A DNA stretch of 64,000 nucleotides from Prevotella sp. (lineage in GTDB: Bacteria > Bacteroidota > Bacteroidia > Bacteroidales > Bacteroidaceae): the NCBI GenBank assembly GCA_017445845.1, contig JAFSRY010000063.1, positions 1-64,000 on the forward strand, written 5' to 3'. This document shows, piece after piece, positions 9,409 through 24,700 of this stretch. The number at the start of each line of letters is the position of its first letter. The stretch's first letter is position 1. The position numbers and the translations under genes were made by a program. Under the pieces are notes generated by a model. The model was not told the origin of the DNA. It saw nothing but the letters and a program-made list of their open reading frames with translations, and did not search any database.

Positions 9409-11787
9409 ATGAAATTTTTCAAGACCACTCTTATGTTTATGCTGCTGGGCTTTACGATGCAAGCCTCGGCAGTCGTGAAGAAACAGGCCCCTGTGGACTA
9501 TGTCAACACCCTTGTGGGTACGATGTCTAAGGGCTCGCTCTCAACCGGTAACACCTATCCCGCCATCGCATTGCCGTGGGGTATGAACTTCTGGATGCCT
9601 CAGACAGGTCGCATGGGCGACGGCTGGGCATACGTCTATACAGAGGACAAACTGCGTGGCTTCAAGCAGACTCACCAGCCCTCACCGTGGATCAACGACT
9701 ACGGCCAGTTTGCCTTCATGCCTGAGACCGGCAAGCCAGAGTTCCATCAGGACAAGCGTGCCTCATGGTTTTCCCACAAGGCCGAGGTGGCTAAGCCCTA
9801 CTATTATAGCGTCTATCTCGCCGACTACGACGTGACGACGGAGATTACGCCGACCGAGCGTGCCGCCGTGGTGCGCGTCACCTATCCCGAGACGCAGGAG
9901 GCCAGTTTCATCGTCGATGCCCTCGACCGCGGTTCCTATGTGAAGGTAATCCCGTCCGAGCGCAAGGTCATCGGCTATACCACCCGCAACAGCGGCGGCG
10001 TGCCCGAGAACTTCAAAAACTACTTCGTCCTTGTCTTCGACCATCCTTTCAAGAACTGTCAGGTGGTCGACGTGAAAGGCGAGCACCGTGGCGACAGCTA
10101 CAAAGAGATTAATGTAAAGGGCGGCCTTGAGTTGCAGAGTGGCCATGCCGGTGTCATCGTCGAGTTCGACGGCATGAAGCGTGGCGAGCAGGTCAATGTC
10201 TGCGTAGCCTCTTCCTTCATCAGCTTTGAGCAGGCTGAGCAGAACCTCAAGGAAATTAGCGTGGCAGGCGGCTCGTTCGACAAGGTATGCCAGACCGCCT
10301 ATAATCGCTGGAACGACGTGCTGGGTAAGATTGAAGTCAACGATCAGGACATTGACCACCTGCGCACCTTCTACTCCTGCTTCTATCGCTCGGTGCTCTT
10401 CCCCCGCAGCTTCTTCGAGTATGGCAAGGACGGACAGCCCCTGCACTACAGCCCCTTCAATGGCGAGGTGCTGCCAGGCTATATGTTCACCGACACGGGC
10501 TTCTGGGACACTTTCCGCTGCCTCTTCCCCTTCGTCAACCTCGTCTATCCGTCGATGGCTCAGAAGATGCAGGCCGGACTCGTCAACGACTATCTCGAGA
10601 GCGGCTTCCTGCCCGAGTGGGCCAGCCCGGGCCATCGTGGCTGCATGGTGGGAAACAACTCGGCTTCTGTCGTTGCCGACGCCTACCTGAAGGGCATCCG
10701 CGGCTATGATGCCGAAAAACTCTGGGAGGCTGTCGTCCACGGTGCCAATGCCGTTCATCCGCAGGTATCGTCGACGGGCCGTTTCGGTTTTGACTATTAT
10801 AACAAACTCGGCTATGTGCCCTATGATGTGAAGATCAACGAAAACGTAGCCCGCACCTTAGAGTATGCCTATGATGACTGGTGCATCTACAAGTTCGGCC
10901 GTGCCCTTGGTAAGAGCGAGCAGGAACTGGCTCCTTTCAAGCAGCACGCCCTGAACTACAAGAACGTCTTCGATCCCGAATATAAACTCATGTGCGGTCG
11001 CAATCAGGACGGCACCTTCCAGCGTCCCTTCTCGCCCTATAAGTGGGGTGATGCCTTCACCGAAGGTAACTCGTGGCACTACACCTGGAGTGTCTTCCAC
11101 GACCCACAGGGACTCATTAACCTCATGGGTGGTCGCGAGCAGTTCAACCAGATGCTCGACTCAGTCTTCGTCGTGCCCCCCGTTTTCGACGACAGCTACT
11201 ATGGCGGTGTCATCCATGAGATTCGCGAGATGCAGATCATGAACATGGGTAACTATGCCCACGGCAACCAGCCCATCCAGCACATGCTCTACATGTATGG
11301 CTTCTCCGGTCAGCCCTGGAAATCACAGTATTGGATTCGTGAGACTATGGACAAGCTCTATTCAGCCAATGCCGACGGCTACTGCGGCGATGAAGACAAC
11401 GGCCAGACCTCAGCCTGGTATGTGTTCTCGGCAATGGGCTTCTATCCCGTATGCCCGGGCAGCGGACAGTATGTGTTGGGAACGCCTTACTTCGACCAGG
11501 TGAAGCTGCACCTTGAGAACGGCAAGACGGTGACCATCAACGCCCGCAACCAGGAGCGCCAGAACCGCTATGTGGCAGCCCTCACGCTCAACGGAGCAGA
11601 CTACAACAAGAACTTCGTCACCCACGACGACCTGCTTGCCGGAGCCACCTTCGACTACACGATGGCAGCCGAGCCGAACACCCAGCGTGGCACCAGCCTC
11701 GATGCCGCTCCTTACTCCTTCACCAACGAACTGGCAGCTGAGCAGCCCGTGAAGAAGACAAAGAAGGCAAAGAAAAGCAAGAAATAA
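9409..11787 (+). CDS. GH92 family exo-alpha-mannosidase
   Basis: Exported enzyme of 792 residues with a Sec signal and no lipobox (MKFFKTTLMFMLLGFTMQASA). It has the GH92 two-domain build: an N-terminal beta-sandwich beginning VDYVNTLVGT and an (alpha/alpha)6 barrel. Conserved active-site stretches are TEGNSWHYTW (~551-560), GNQPIQHMLYMY (~616-628) and GDEDNGQTSAWY (~659-670). GH92 enzymes are calcium-dependent and remove terminal alpha-mannose with inversion. The first loop differs from the second GH92 here (GNQPIQH against GNEPSHH), so linkage preference may differ. The last ~12 residues are a lysine-rich tail (KKTKKAKKSKK), unusual for the family. It has its own promoter upstream and likely acts in the periplasm. 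Confidence 0.93.
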   Translation: MKFFKTTLMFMLLGFTMQASAVVKKQAPVDYVNTLVGTMSKGSLSTGNTYPAIALPWGMNFWMPQTGRMGDGWAYVYTEDKLRGFKQTHQPSPWINDYGQFAFMPETGKPEFHQDKRASWFSHKAEVAKPYYYSVYLADYDVTTEITPTERAAVVRVTYPETQEASFIVDALDRGSYVKVIPSERKVIGYTTRNSGGVPENFKNYFVLVFDHPFKNCQVVDVKGEHRGDSYKEINVKGGLELQSGHAGVIVEFDGMKRGEQVNVCVASSFISFEQAEQNLKEISVAGGSFDKVCQTAYNRWNDVLGKIEVNDQDIDHLRTFYSCFYRSVLFPRSFFEYGKDGQPLHYSPFNGEVLPGYMFTDTGFWDTFRCLFPFVNLVYPSMAQKMQAGLVNDYLESGFLPEWASPGHRGCMVGNNSASVVADAYLKGIRGYDAEKLWEAVVHGANAVHPQVSSTGRFGFDYYNKLGYVPYDVKINENVARTLEYAYDDWCIYKFGRALGKSEQELAPFKQHALNYKNVFDPEYKLMCGRNQDGTFQRPFSPYKWGDAFTEGNSWHYTWSVFHDPQGLINLMGGREQFNQMLDSVFVVPPVFDDSYYGGVIHEIREMQIMNMGNYAHGNQPIQHMLYMYGFSGQPWKSQYWIRETMDKLYSANADGYCGDEDNGQTSAWYVFSAMGFYPVCPGSGQYVLGTPYFDQVKLHLENGKTVTINARNQERQNRYVAALTLNGADYNKNFVTHDDLLAGATFDYTMAAEPNTQRGTSLDAAPYSFTNELAAEQPVKKTKKAKKSKK

Positions 11788-12029
11788 AACGCTATGATAT
11801 TTTAGGACCGTTTATGCCATGTCTAAGACCCCCTATCCTTATCACGCACAGGTAATGGTCTTATCAACAACAGGTAATCGTGTTATCAGTGGTTGATAAC
11901 ACGATTACCTGTGCGTGATAATACTTCCGAAGCTTTCTATCGTTTTTCCCGAAGCTTTCTATCGGCATTCCCGAAGCTATCAATCGGCCTTTGACTTACC
12001 CTTCGGCCGTCGACCTTTGGTTCGGGCCG
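11788..12029. repeat. Convergent spacer with 22-bp repeats and a perfect palindrome
   Basis: The two GH92 genes converge on this spacer. Copies of CAGGTAAT..T.TTATCA start at 11849 and 11871, 22 bp apart. The second forms a perfect 18-bp palindrome with 11894-11911 around a 5-base loop, and the first pairs with the same arm over 25 of 27 bases, so two alternative hairpins are possible. CCGAAGCT then recurs at 11927, 11949 and 11971, again every 22 bp. The palindrome could work as a two-way terminator, although no strong T tract follows. Confidence 0.7.
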
Positions 12030-14210
12030 TTATGGACGGTCTTCCCGGGCTGTGCCCCAGTCGGAAGGTTCCTTGCCCATCTGCAGTTCGAGGATGCCGC
12101 CGGCCATGATGTCACGGTAGTCGATGTATGACTTTGTGTAAGGCTTTCCGTTGAGTCGTGCCGACTGCACATAGATATTCTCCTTGTTGTTGTTGATGGC
12201 GCGGATGGTGAAGGCCTTCTTGTTGCCTACGTCCAGACGGGCTTCGTCGACAATGGGCGAACCGATGATGAATCGTCCGCCGACCGGTTCTACCTGGTAG
12301 AGCCCTACGGCCGACAGCACATACCATGCCGACATCTGGCCGACATCCTCGTTGCCTATCAGTCCGTCCTTCTGCGTCGTATACATCTCTGTCATCACCT
12401 TGCGCAGCAGTGGCGCTGCCTTCCAAGGCTGACCGACGTAGTTATACATATATAATACATGGTGGCTGGGCTCATTGCCGTGGGCATATTGTCCGATGAG
12501 GCCGCTGATGTCGGGCGATGCCTCGTCGCCGAGGTCACCTTCGGCGATGAACAGGCTGTCGAATTTCTCGATGAAAGCCTCTTCGCTGCCGAACAAGTCT
12601 ACCAGTCCGTGCACGTCGTGGGGTACGAGCCAGGTGTATTGCCATGCGTTACCCTCGGTGTAGTCGTCGGCACGGTGGATGGCACGGAAGGGGTTGAAGG
12701 GCTCTCGGAACTTACCGTCGGTGCCCGGTGCGCGCATGAATTTGGTCTGCGGGTCGAAGTACTTTTTGTAAGAGCGGCTGCGCTCATGGAAGTACTGATA
12801 GTCCTCGTCGGCTCCCAGTTCCTTGGCCACACGAGCCAGTCCGTCTTCAGCCAGGCAGTATTCAAGGGCTTTTGCCACAGCCTCAGGCTCGGGGTCTACA
12901 TCGTAAGGGATATAGCCGTATTGCTTGAGGAAACCCAATGAGCGGTCGTCGCGCAGGGCTGTCTGCTTCATGGCTTCCAGTGCCTTCTGCTTGTCTTCTA
13001 CGAACCCTTTCATTGTCAGGTCGGCCAGTACGACCATACCCGGGTTGCCGACCATGCAGTCGGTTTCGTTGCCCATCAGGTGCCATACGGGCAGGTCGCC
13101 CTGCTGTTCGCAGATGTGCAGGAAGGTCTCGGCGAAGTCGCGCTGCCGTTCAGGCATGATGAGGGTCATCAGCGGATGGGCGGCGCGATAGGTGTCCCAC
13201 AGGGAGAAGGTGGTGTAGTTGGTGAAGTCGCCGTGATAGTTCTTTCCGTCGGCTCCGCGATAGTCGCCGTTGACATCGCAGAACACCGAGGGAGCCGTCA
13301 TCAGGTGGTACATCGCAGTATAGAAGATTTTCTTCACGTCTTCATCATCGGTCTTGATGCTGATGCGCGACAGCTCATGGTTCCATGCCTCGATGGCCTC
13401 GCCCTCTGCACGGTCGAAGTCCCAGTGGGGTAGTTCGGCCTGCATGTTGGCTTTGGCATTGTCGACAGAGGTGGGCGAGAGCGCCACCTTGACAAGCAGT
13501 TCAGCCCATGGATGTTCGTCCATGGTGGTGAGGGGAGTCATGATGGCAATTGTGTCAGTGCTGCCTTCCTCTATGCGGATGGGTGCTGAGAACTCCATGG
13601 CAAAGTAGATGCTACGGTCCTTGGCCCATCCGGTAGAGCGGCGATAGCCCGTGATGAGTGTCGGCGACTCCTGGTGGTAGCTACATTCCGTCATGTGGTC
13701 CCAGCCGATGCACTGGGTGAGGTCAAGCCTAAGCATCAGGCTGTCATCGGCCGTATACCTTTCAAAGGCTACTCTCGGCGTGGCTGTCAGTTCCACCTTC
13801 ACCTCGGGCTGAAGCAGCTGCACGCTGTAGTAGCCCGGTTGCATCAGTTCATCGTCGTGGCTGAACGTCACCTCGCGTTGTTGGGCCGAATCGATGGGCA
13901 GCAAGGCTATATCCCCCAGACAGCCGATGCCTGTGCCGCTGAGGTGCATGGTGCCGAAGCCGATGAGCACAGAGTCGCTGTCGTGATAGCCCGAGCACCA
14001 GTCCCAACCGCGGGTGTACTGTGTGGGTCCGGCCTGCACAAGGCCGTTCGGCACGTTGGCTCCCACGAACACATGACCGTGGCCCCCCGAACCGATGCGC
14101 TGGTCGACATAGGAGGTGAGGCCTGAGGCTTGCGGTTTAAGGTTTGAATTACACGAAGCCAGACCGATGACTGTCATCAGTGAGGCAAGGACAATATTCT
14201 TGGCTTTCAT
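12030..14210 (-). CDS. GH92 family exo-alpha-mannosidase, lipoprotein
   Basis: Enzyme of 726 residues. I chose the start at 14210 (MKAKNIVLASLMTVIGLASC), which gives a lipobox GLASC; an in-frame start at 14261 would overlap the GH2 gene and add a polar extension. The N-terminal motifs GSGGHGHVFVGANVPNGLVQ and GTMHLSGTGIG are classic GH92. The active-site loops are TEGNAWQYTW (~515), GNEPSHHVLYMY (~575) and GNEDVGQMSAWY (~616). It removes terminal alpha-mannose residues and is probably anchored to the outer membrane. It follows the GH2 gene after 28 bp on the same strand, so the two are likely co-transcribed and act on one glycan. Confidence 0.93.
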   Translation of the reverse strand: MKAKNIVLASLMTVIGLASCNSNLKPQASGLTSYVDQRIGSGGHGHVFVGANVPNGLVQAGPTQYTRGWDWCSGYHDSDSVLIGFGTMHLSGTGIGCLGDIALLPIDSAQQREVTFSHDDELMQPGYYSVQLLQPEVKVELTATPRVAFERYTADDSLMLRLDLTQCIGWDHMTECSYHQESPTLITGYRRSTGWAKDRSIYFAMEFSAPIRIEEGSTDTIAIMTPLTTMDEHPWAELLVKVALSPTSVDNAKANMQAELPHWDFDRAEGEAIEAWNHELSRISIKTDDEDVKKIFYTAMYHLMTAPSVFCDVNGDYRGADGKNYHGDFTNYTTFSLWDTYRAAHPLMTLIMPERQRDFAETFLHICEQQGDLPVWHLMGNETDCMVGNPGMVVLADLTMKGFVEDKQKALEAMKQTALRDDRSLGFLKQYGYIPYDVDPEPEAVAKALEYCLAEDGLARVAKELGADEDYQYFHERSRSYKKYFDPQTKFMRAPGTDGKFREPFNPFRAIHRADDYTEGNAWQYTWLVPHDVHGLVDLFGSEEAFIEKFDSLFIAEGDLGDEASPDISGLIGQYAHGNEPSHHVLYMYNYVGQPWKAAPLLRKVMTEMYTTQKDGLIGNEDVGQMSAWYVLSAVGLYQVEPVGGRFIIGSPIVDEARLDVGNKKAFTIRAINNNKENIYVQSARLNGKPYTKSYIDYRDIMAGGILELQMGKEPSDWGTAREDRP

Positions 14211-14238
14211 TTTTTTAGGAGTAATCGGAGTAAAGGAG

Positions 14239-14241
<3 letters not shown>
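14211..14241 (-). repeat. 8-bp periodic linker between GH2 and GH92
   Basis: On the minus strand the linker starts on the GH2 stop codon and reads TAACTCCT, TTACTCCG, ATTACTCC, then an A run ending at the GH92 ATG. The step is exactly 8 bp. The ATTACTCCG word recurs at 616-628. See the linkers at 27491, 32884, 40436, 47942 and 48631. Confidence 0.6.
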
Positions 14242-18667
<4,426 letters not shown>

Positions 18668-18702
18668 GCTTTTTTATATAGGGCTTAAGGGGCCTATGCG
18701 TT

Positions 18703-21700
18703 TTACCTTGTCAGTGAGAACTTCATGGAAAAACCGAAGTCTCGAGTGGTCGTAGGATAGCTGCTTGATGAAAGCAACGGCGTGTTACCCTGATGTTCGT
18801 AGTAGAAGGTCATGGTGAGCAGCTTCGACAGTGTATAGTCGGCCATGAACGAGAACTTCAGGTTCTTGTTTCCACTGGAAGCCGTACTCGTCATCGAGGC
18901 GATGTCGCGGATGATGGCCGCCTGCTGGCGATAGGTGAGGGTAAAGTTGAGGTTGAGGTCATGATTGACACCGTTCTTCTTCTGTGAGCTCTTCTGAGAG
19001 CTTTGGCTCTGGTTGTTCTCGTCCTCTTCGTTGCCCTTATTCTTCGATTTCACCTTTCTGTGGCTGTTGCCGCCGAACTTGAAACTGAAGTCGTTAATCT
19101 TGTATCCCCACTTGGCCGACCAGTCGTTGGAACGAGTCTCATTGATTTGCATACTGGTCATCGAGAGTGTGAGCACACGGTTCTGTTTGTAGTCGATGCC
19201 TGCCGTCATGCCGCTTGGGAAGGTAACATCGATGGCGATGGGTTGCAGCTGTTCGTTGATGCTTGCCGTCGAAACGTTATACATGGAGTTAGGAACGGGA
19301 TTGCCGGTCGTGGCATCAGTGATGAAGCCGAGTCCTTCCATGAATTCCATATAGGTGCTGTAGGTGCTGTAAGAACCGATGGCAAAGACACTTTTGTAGG
19401 AGTGTTTGATGTTAACGCTCTTGAAGGTCTTCTTAAACCAAGTGAGCTTGGAGAGTCCGCTGTAGGTGACGCTCCAGTTGGGCAGCAGGCGCGACAGGGA
19501 TGGGAAGATGTCGAGTGACTTTCCGCCCATACTGGTGTAAGAGGCGAGGAAGGCCGGTACGAGCACATCGGCACTATATCGGTTGACACCGCCGTTTTCA
19601 GCGTTAAACTTCTTACCGCCCAACGGACTCAATGCCGGATAGATGGCGTTTTCATAGCGTTTCTCTACGCGGTTACGATAGTCGTCTATACTGTTGCAGA
19701 ACTTCTCAAATGATTTCGACGGATAGCCATTGTTGGCATTGCCGATGCCTTCGAAGGCGGAACCAATGGAGATGGTGGTCATGTTGAACGTTCCGGTTTG
19801 GGTCGTCGGGTTGCCTGCATACATATATTGTATGCTCTTACCTGTTGTCTGGGCCCGGCTGGCATTGACGTCAATCTTGAAGTTGCGGAAAGGTTCTACG
19901 GTCATGCGCAGCTGCAGGTCTTCATTATGTGACGTGGTGGCTGGTGTGGCCACAGCGTCAGAGAGTAGCAGCCATCCATTTTCACGGGCCCGCTCGATAT
20001 AGTTGTCGTCGGTAAGTCCGAAGGCAAAGTCGAGTCCTGGCGAGAGGATGTCGCCGGTGTGCTTTTGTCCGAAGGCATCGCCGATGCTGGGCATGAAGCC
20101 GGGAAGACCGAGCGAGGTTGTATTGCGATAGGTGAGGCTGACATTGCGCACCATCATGGCAAAGCGGGCTGCCGACTGGGCATAGCGATACCACTTGAGT
20201 TCATCGAGCGGCTGCTTGGGCGTTACGGTGACCTTCACCTTTGTGGCTGAGTCTACTTTGGTGAGGATGCGGATGGTATTGTCGTCTTCAACCTTGTATT
20301 TGATGGGGAATAGTTTGCCTTCCTCCGTCTTTGCCGTGACGATGAGTCGTTTGCTCTTTTTGCCGTGCTTGACACTGATGACGGTGTCGGGCATCAGCGT
20401 GACCTCACTCTCAAATCCTTTCTTGTTCTTTGGCAACTCTTTGTTGAGGGCACTGGCATTGACTCCTTTCATCTTTTCATCTTCCTTGCTGCCGGACTTC
20501 TTGTTGGCAGCGGCAGCCTTCGACTGGTTGGCAGACCGGCGCGAATCTTTGTTAAATCGGTCGTTGGTGGCCTTGAGGAAGGGCACGAGTGCATATAGTT
20601 TCTCCAGGTTAAGGGTAGAGTTGAGGCTTGCCGTCCGATTGTTGGTGATGGTGTTGCCGAGTGATGTCCCGTCTTCAAGGTCGCTACCCCGTACCCATGT
20701 ATACTTGGCATCGTACTTGGCGTCGGCAGTAATCCAGTTGAAGATGGGGATGAGGTTGAACGGAGCCTTGTAGGAAAGTGAGAACGACTGGTTGTAGTCG
20801 AGAGGTGTTCCGAAGTTGCGCAGAGAGGTGCGCACGGAGTCTTTCCATGCCTCGTATCGGTCGGGGTATAAGTCTTTGTTGACAGGAGTATAAGGCTCTT
20901 CCACTTCAGCACGGGTTGCGCTCTGGAACGACATGTGGAGGTTCTTGGTGAAATCCCATTTCAGGCTGAAGTCACGGTTCCAATGATAGATCTGGTTGAA
21001 GGTCAGCGGCAGCGATGATCCACCAAGGTCTTCCATGTCGCGTTCCTGCAACTCATGGTAGGACCGGTTGACATCGGTGTTGAACGAGATGTTCTGCGGG
21101 AGCCAGTTGAAGGTGAACTGTTTGGGCAGGTCGTACCATTTGCTCTTGCTCTTAATCTTCTTCTTGAAGGGTTCGAAGGATTTATAGACGGGTACCCATT
21201 GGTAGGACATGCGTCCCAGCCAGGTGTCTTCACGTTCATATACGGTGGTCTCACCCGACGTGTTGCGATGGCTGTGACTGTAGGAGAAGGAGAAGTTGGC
21301 GGGGTCGAAGGGCATCGGATGCTTCTTGTCCATCTTCAAGTCGATACGCACGTTGGAGAGTGAGAAGTTGGTATTGGTGGTCTTTGTCACGGTGATACTT
21401 TCGATGGAGTCGCGTTCGTGGCGGTCGACGGTGGCATCAAGGGCTTCACGCAGTTCCAAGTCGGTATCGAGGGGGTTGTATTTCGGGCTGCTTTCTTCCT
21501 TTGTCACGGAATAGTAGAGCGGTGCCGACACCTTCACCTTTTCGGGGAAGAACTTTCCGAGTTCAAGGCTCGTGGTGATGGTGTAGTTGCGTTGGTTCTC
21601 GGTAGAACGCTGCATGACACCTTCTTCGATGCCACCAAATCCATCAGTGATGTATCGTCCCTGCATGTTGAGGGTTCCGAGGTCGGAGAGCTGCATATTG

Positions 21701-24700
21701 AGGTTTCCCTGTGCGGCCCATCCACCTTCGTTATTATATTCCTTCAGTCGGAGTTCGTTAACCCATACTTCACCGCTCTTGATGTCGTTGGAGTTGTTGC
21801 GGACACCGATAATCATCGTCTTCACTTCACCCAGCGACGGGTTACCGAGGATGGTCAGTTTGTTGTTGGGGTTCTCGGCATCGTAGGCAGTGAAGGGCTG
21901 TGAGTACGATGCACGTCCTTCGCCCTTTGCAATGTTACGGTCGCGTTTGAGCGAGGTAAACACGGTGAGGGGGACATCGAGGAGGTTTTCCTGCGGCCAT
22001 ACCAACCGGACGTCGGTGGGTGAATAGCGGTCGTAGTTGCCCGGTGGTGTGAGTTTCAACGGGATTTCGTATTCATAGTAGTTGCTCTTGTAGTCGCTGC
22101 CAAGTCGGATGAAGACTGCCAACTGGTTGTCCTGCAGATTAGTGGTGTTCTGTTCGAAGGCATTGGCATGGATGAAGAGCTGCAGCCGCTTATACTGTCG
22201 CAGGTCGACGGCAGTGTTTTTATAGACGGCCTTCGACTCGCCCGACGACAGGTTGTTCACAACCATGTTGAGGGCTTGCTCGTTGGCTTCAACCAGTTGC
22301 GGCTGACTGGGGTCTTGCACGCGGCGAATGCCTGGCGGCAGGACATAGTTGACGGGAGTCTTGTCGTTGTTTTCCTCAATGTTGACTTCACTGACGTTGA
22401 GTCGGCCAGAACCGCTGACATTGTCGAGGTTCTGCTCGTAGACACGCCATTCGCCGCGCACCAAGTCGAGGCTTCCGAAACGTAATACGACGGGGTGTTC
22501 GAAGTTGGTGAGGAACATGCGGATGAAGCGAATGCTGGAGAAATCGCTGATAGAGCCGACGCGTTTCTCGAAGTCGTCGACAGGAATGCGGAACTGGTAC
22601 CATGTGACGAGTTCCTTTTCTCCGTTTCGGAGTGTCGGGCTGCCTTCTCGCTTATCGACAATGTAGTTTTGTCCGACAACGAGGTCTTCGTCGCGCAATG
22701 AGACATGATACTGATAATACTTCTCGTATTCGTTGAGGGTGTAGTCCTGGTTGATGTCTTCTACGTCGGGCGTGGTCTTATAGGAAGTATCGTAGCTTTC
22801 GTTTCGTGAGTCAGAGTCGGGCGAGTTGCCTTGCGGGTTGTTGATATACTTATAGCGTCGAAGGATGTCGGCCTGCATCTGGTCGAAGTCACTGCCACGG
22901 AAATAATGGTAGTTGTCGTTGGCCGGGTCGGCATAGATGGAGTCGTAGACAGCCGTTGGCACCTTGCCTTGGATTTGGCTGAGGAAGTCCTGATAGGGCT
23001 GGAACGTGCGCTCTTCGTCGTCGGTGAGTCCGTTGAAGCCTACATCCTGCAGGGCTCGTGAACCGCTGCTGGTGGCAAAGGCATAGTTGACGGTGGTCTG
23101 TGTCGGTATCTTACCCCATTGGGTGGTGGTGAACGCACCAGAGCCATCGACGGGCATACCGCTCTCATAGAACTTCTTGCCGTCGCACAGGATATCTTCG
23201 CTCACTTCACCCAGATTGAAGTAGAGATCGCCGCCATATTGTCCTTGCGTACCGTTGCGACGGGTATAGATGAAGGGGTCCATGAGCCAGAACTCGATAT
23301 ATTCGATGTTGGCGTCCTCGAAGTCGGTAGTGTTCAGTCGGCGCATCATGCCGCCCCATCGGCTTTTCGGATTATTGAGTTTGCCGTCGGCTTGCAGGTC
23401 GGGGTTGAAGTTATAGGGTCCGCGTTCGTCGGGATAGTAAGCCACGTTGAGGATGGGCAGCATGGAGGTGGCTCCGTTGTAGGTGCTCTGGTCGCGGTTG
23501 GGATATAGTTCGCGGACTGCCACCTCACGGACATAGTGGTTGGAGAGCTGGTTGAGGTCGCTCTTGATGTGTCCCGGGGTAAGTGATGAGGACCGTCGCG
23601 TGAAGAGCGGGTCGATGGTGTACCATGCCATCTGGGCTCGGTTGAAGCCGCTCTTGAGCGAGGTCTTGTCATTATAGTCGGGGAACATCGTCGGCACACT
23701 CGACAGGGTCCATGACGACGGTGTCGACATGTCGCTCTTGGTCGTCGTGTTCTCAAAGTCATCGAGATAGGAGGCATTGTCCTGCGTTCCGTGGCTCTTG
23801 CCGGCTATGAGGTGGGCAAATTCTCCTGTGAAGGAGATGTTGGAGGGTTGCGTCAGGTGGAGGAGCGGAATCTTGTCGAGCATGTTCGTCAGCCATTGGC
23901 TCTCCTTCTTCCAGTTGATATTGACGCCCCACAGCGTGTTGTTCAGCGGTTCAGAACCCATGCTGACCTTGGTCGTCAGGGCCTGTTCGGAAAGATGTTG
24001 CAGCGTACCGCTCATCTGGAAGTTCTTTGAGAAGTCATACTCCCAGTTGATGCCTACCATTGTCTTTCGTGCCTGTCCGTAGTCGCTGTTGCTCTCCGAG
24101 GATACGTTGATGGGTGTCTGTGCATCGATGATGCTTTGGTTGAGGATGCGCACCTCTCCTGCGGCATAGTCGACGGTATAGTCGGTGCCTTCGGTGAGGG
24201 TGACACCGCCTGCCGTGACGACGACAGAGCCTTGCGGCACCTGGGTGGCTCCGAGGGAGATGACGTTGGCATTGCGTCCGCGGTATTGTGCTATAATCTG
24301 ATATTTGTTCTTTTCGGCAATCTGCTTGGCAACGGTCTGTGTGGAGTCGTAGAGTTCGGTGAAGGCATACTTGGCAGCCACATCGGCAGCCACGCCGCTG
24401 CTGACGAGTGTCTGATACATGTTTTCACCGAAGGGCTCGACCGTAGGGAGGAAGACAGAGCCGTTGGCAACGGTGTAGCCTTCGATGAAGTCGAAGTAGC
24501 CGTTGGAATGGGGCTTGTTGTTATTGTCGAGTCGGTCGGCACCCATCAGTCGGATGAGGGGCTGTTCCTTCACTTGCTGTTCGGGGATGTAGGAAAGATA
24601 GACACCTGACGTGTCGCTCTGGAACTTTATGTCGAGGCGGAACTTCTCCTTCTGGATGGACGATGTGCCGAGGTTGTAGGCGTTCTTCATCATCAGGTCC

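Noticed and set aside
9092..9412. A 106-codon frame between the DUF1735 gene and GH92
   Set aside because: It crosses the inverted-repeat element and the GH92 promoter and has no coding features.
9763..10758. A 331-codon open frame on the minus strand inside GH92
   Set aside because: Opposite-strand shadow of a gene with clear catalytic motifs; composition is typical of such shadows (rich in Val, Gly, Asp, His).
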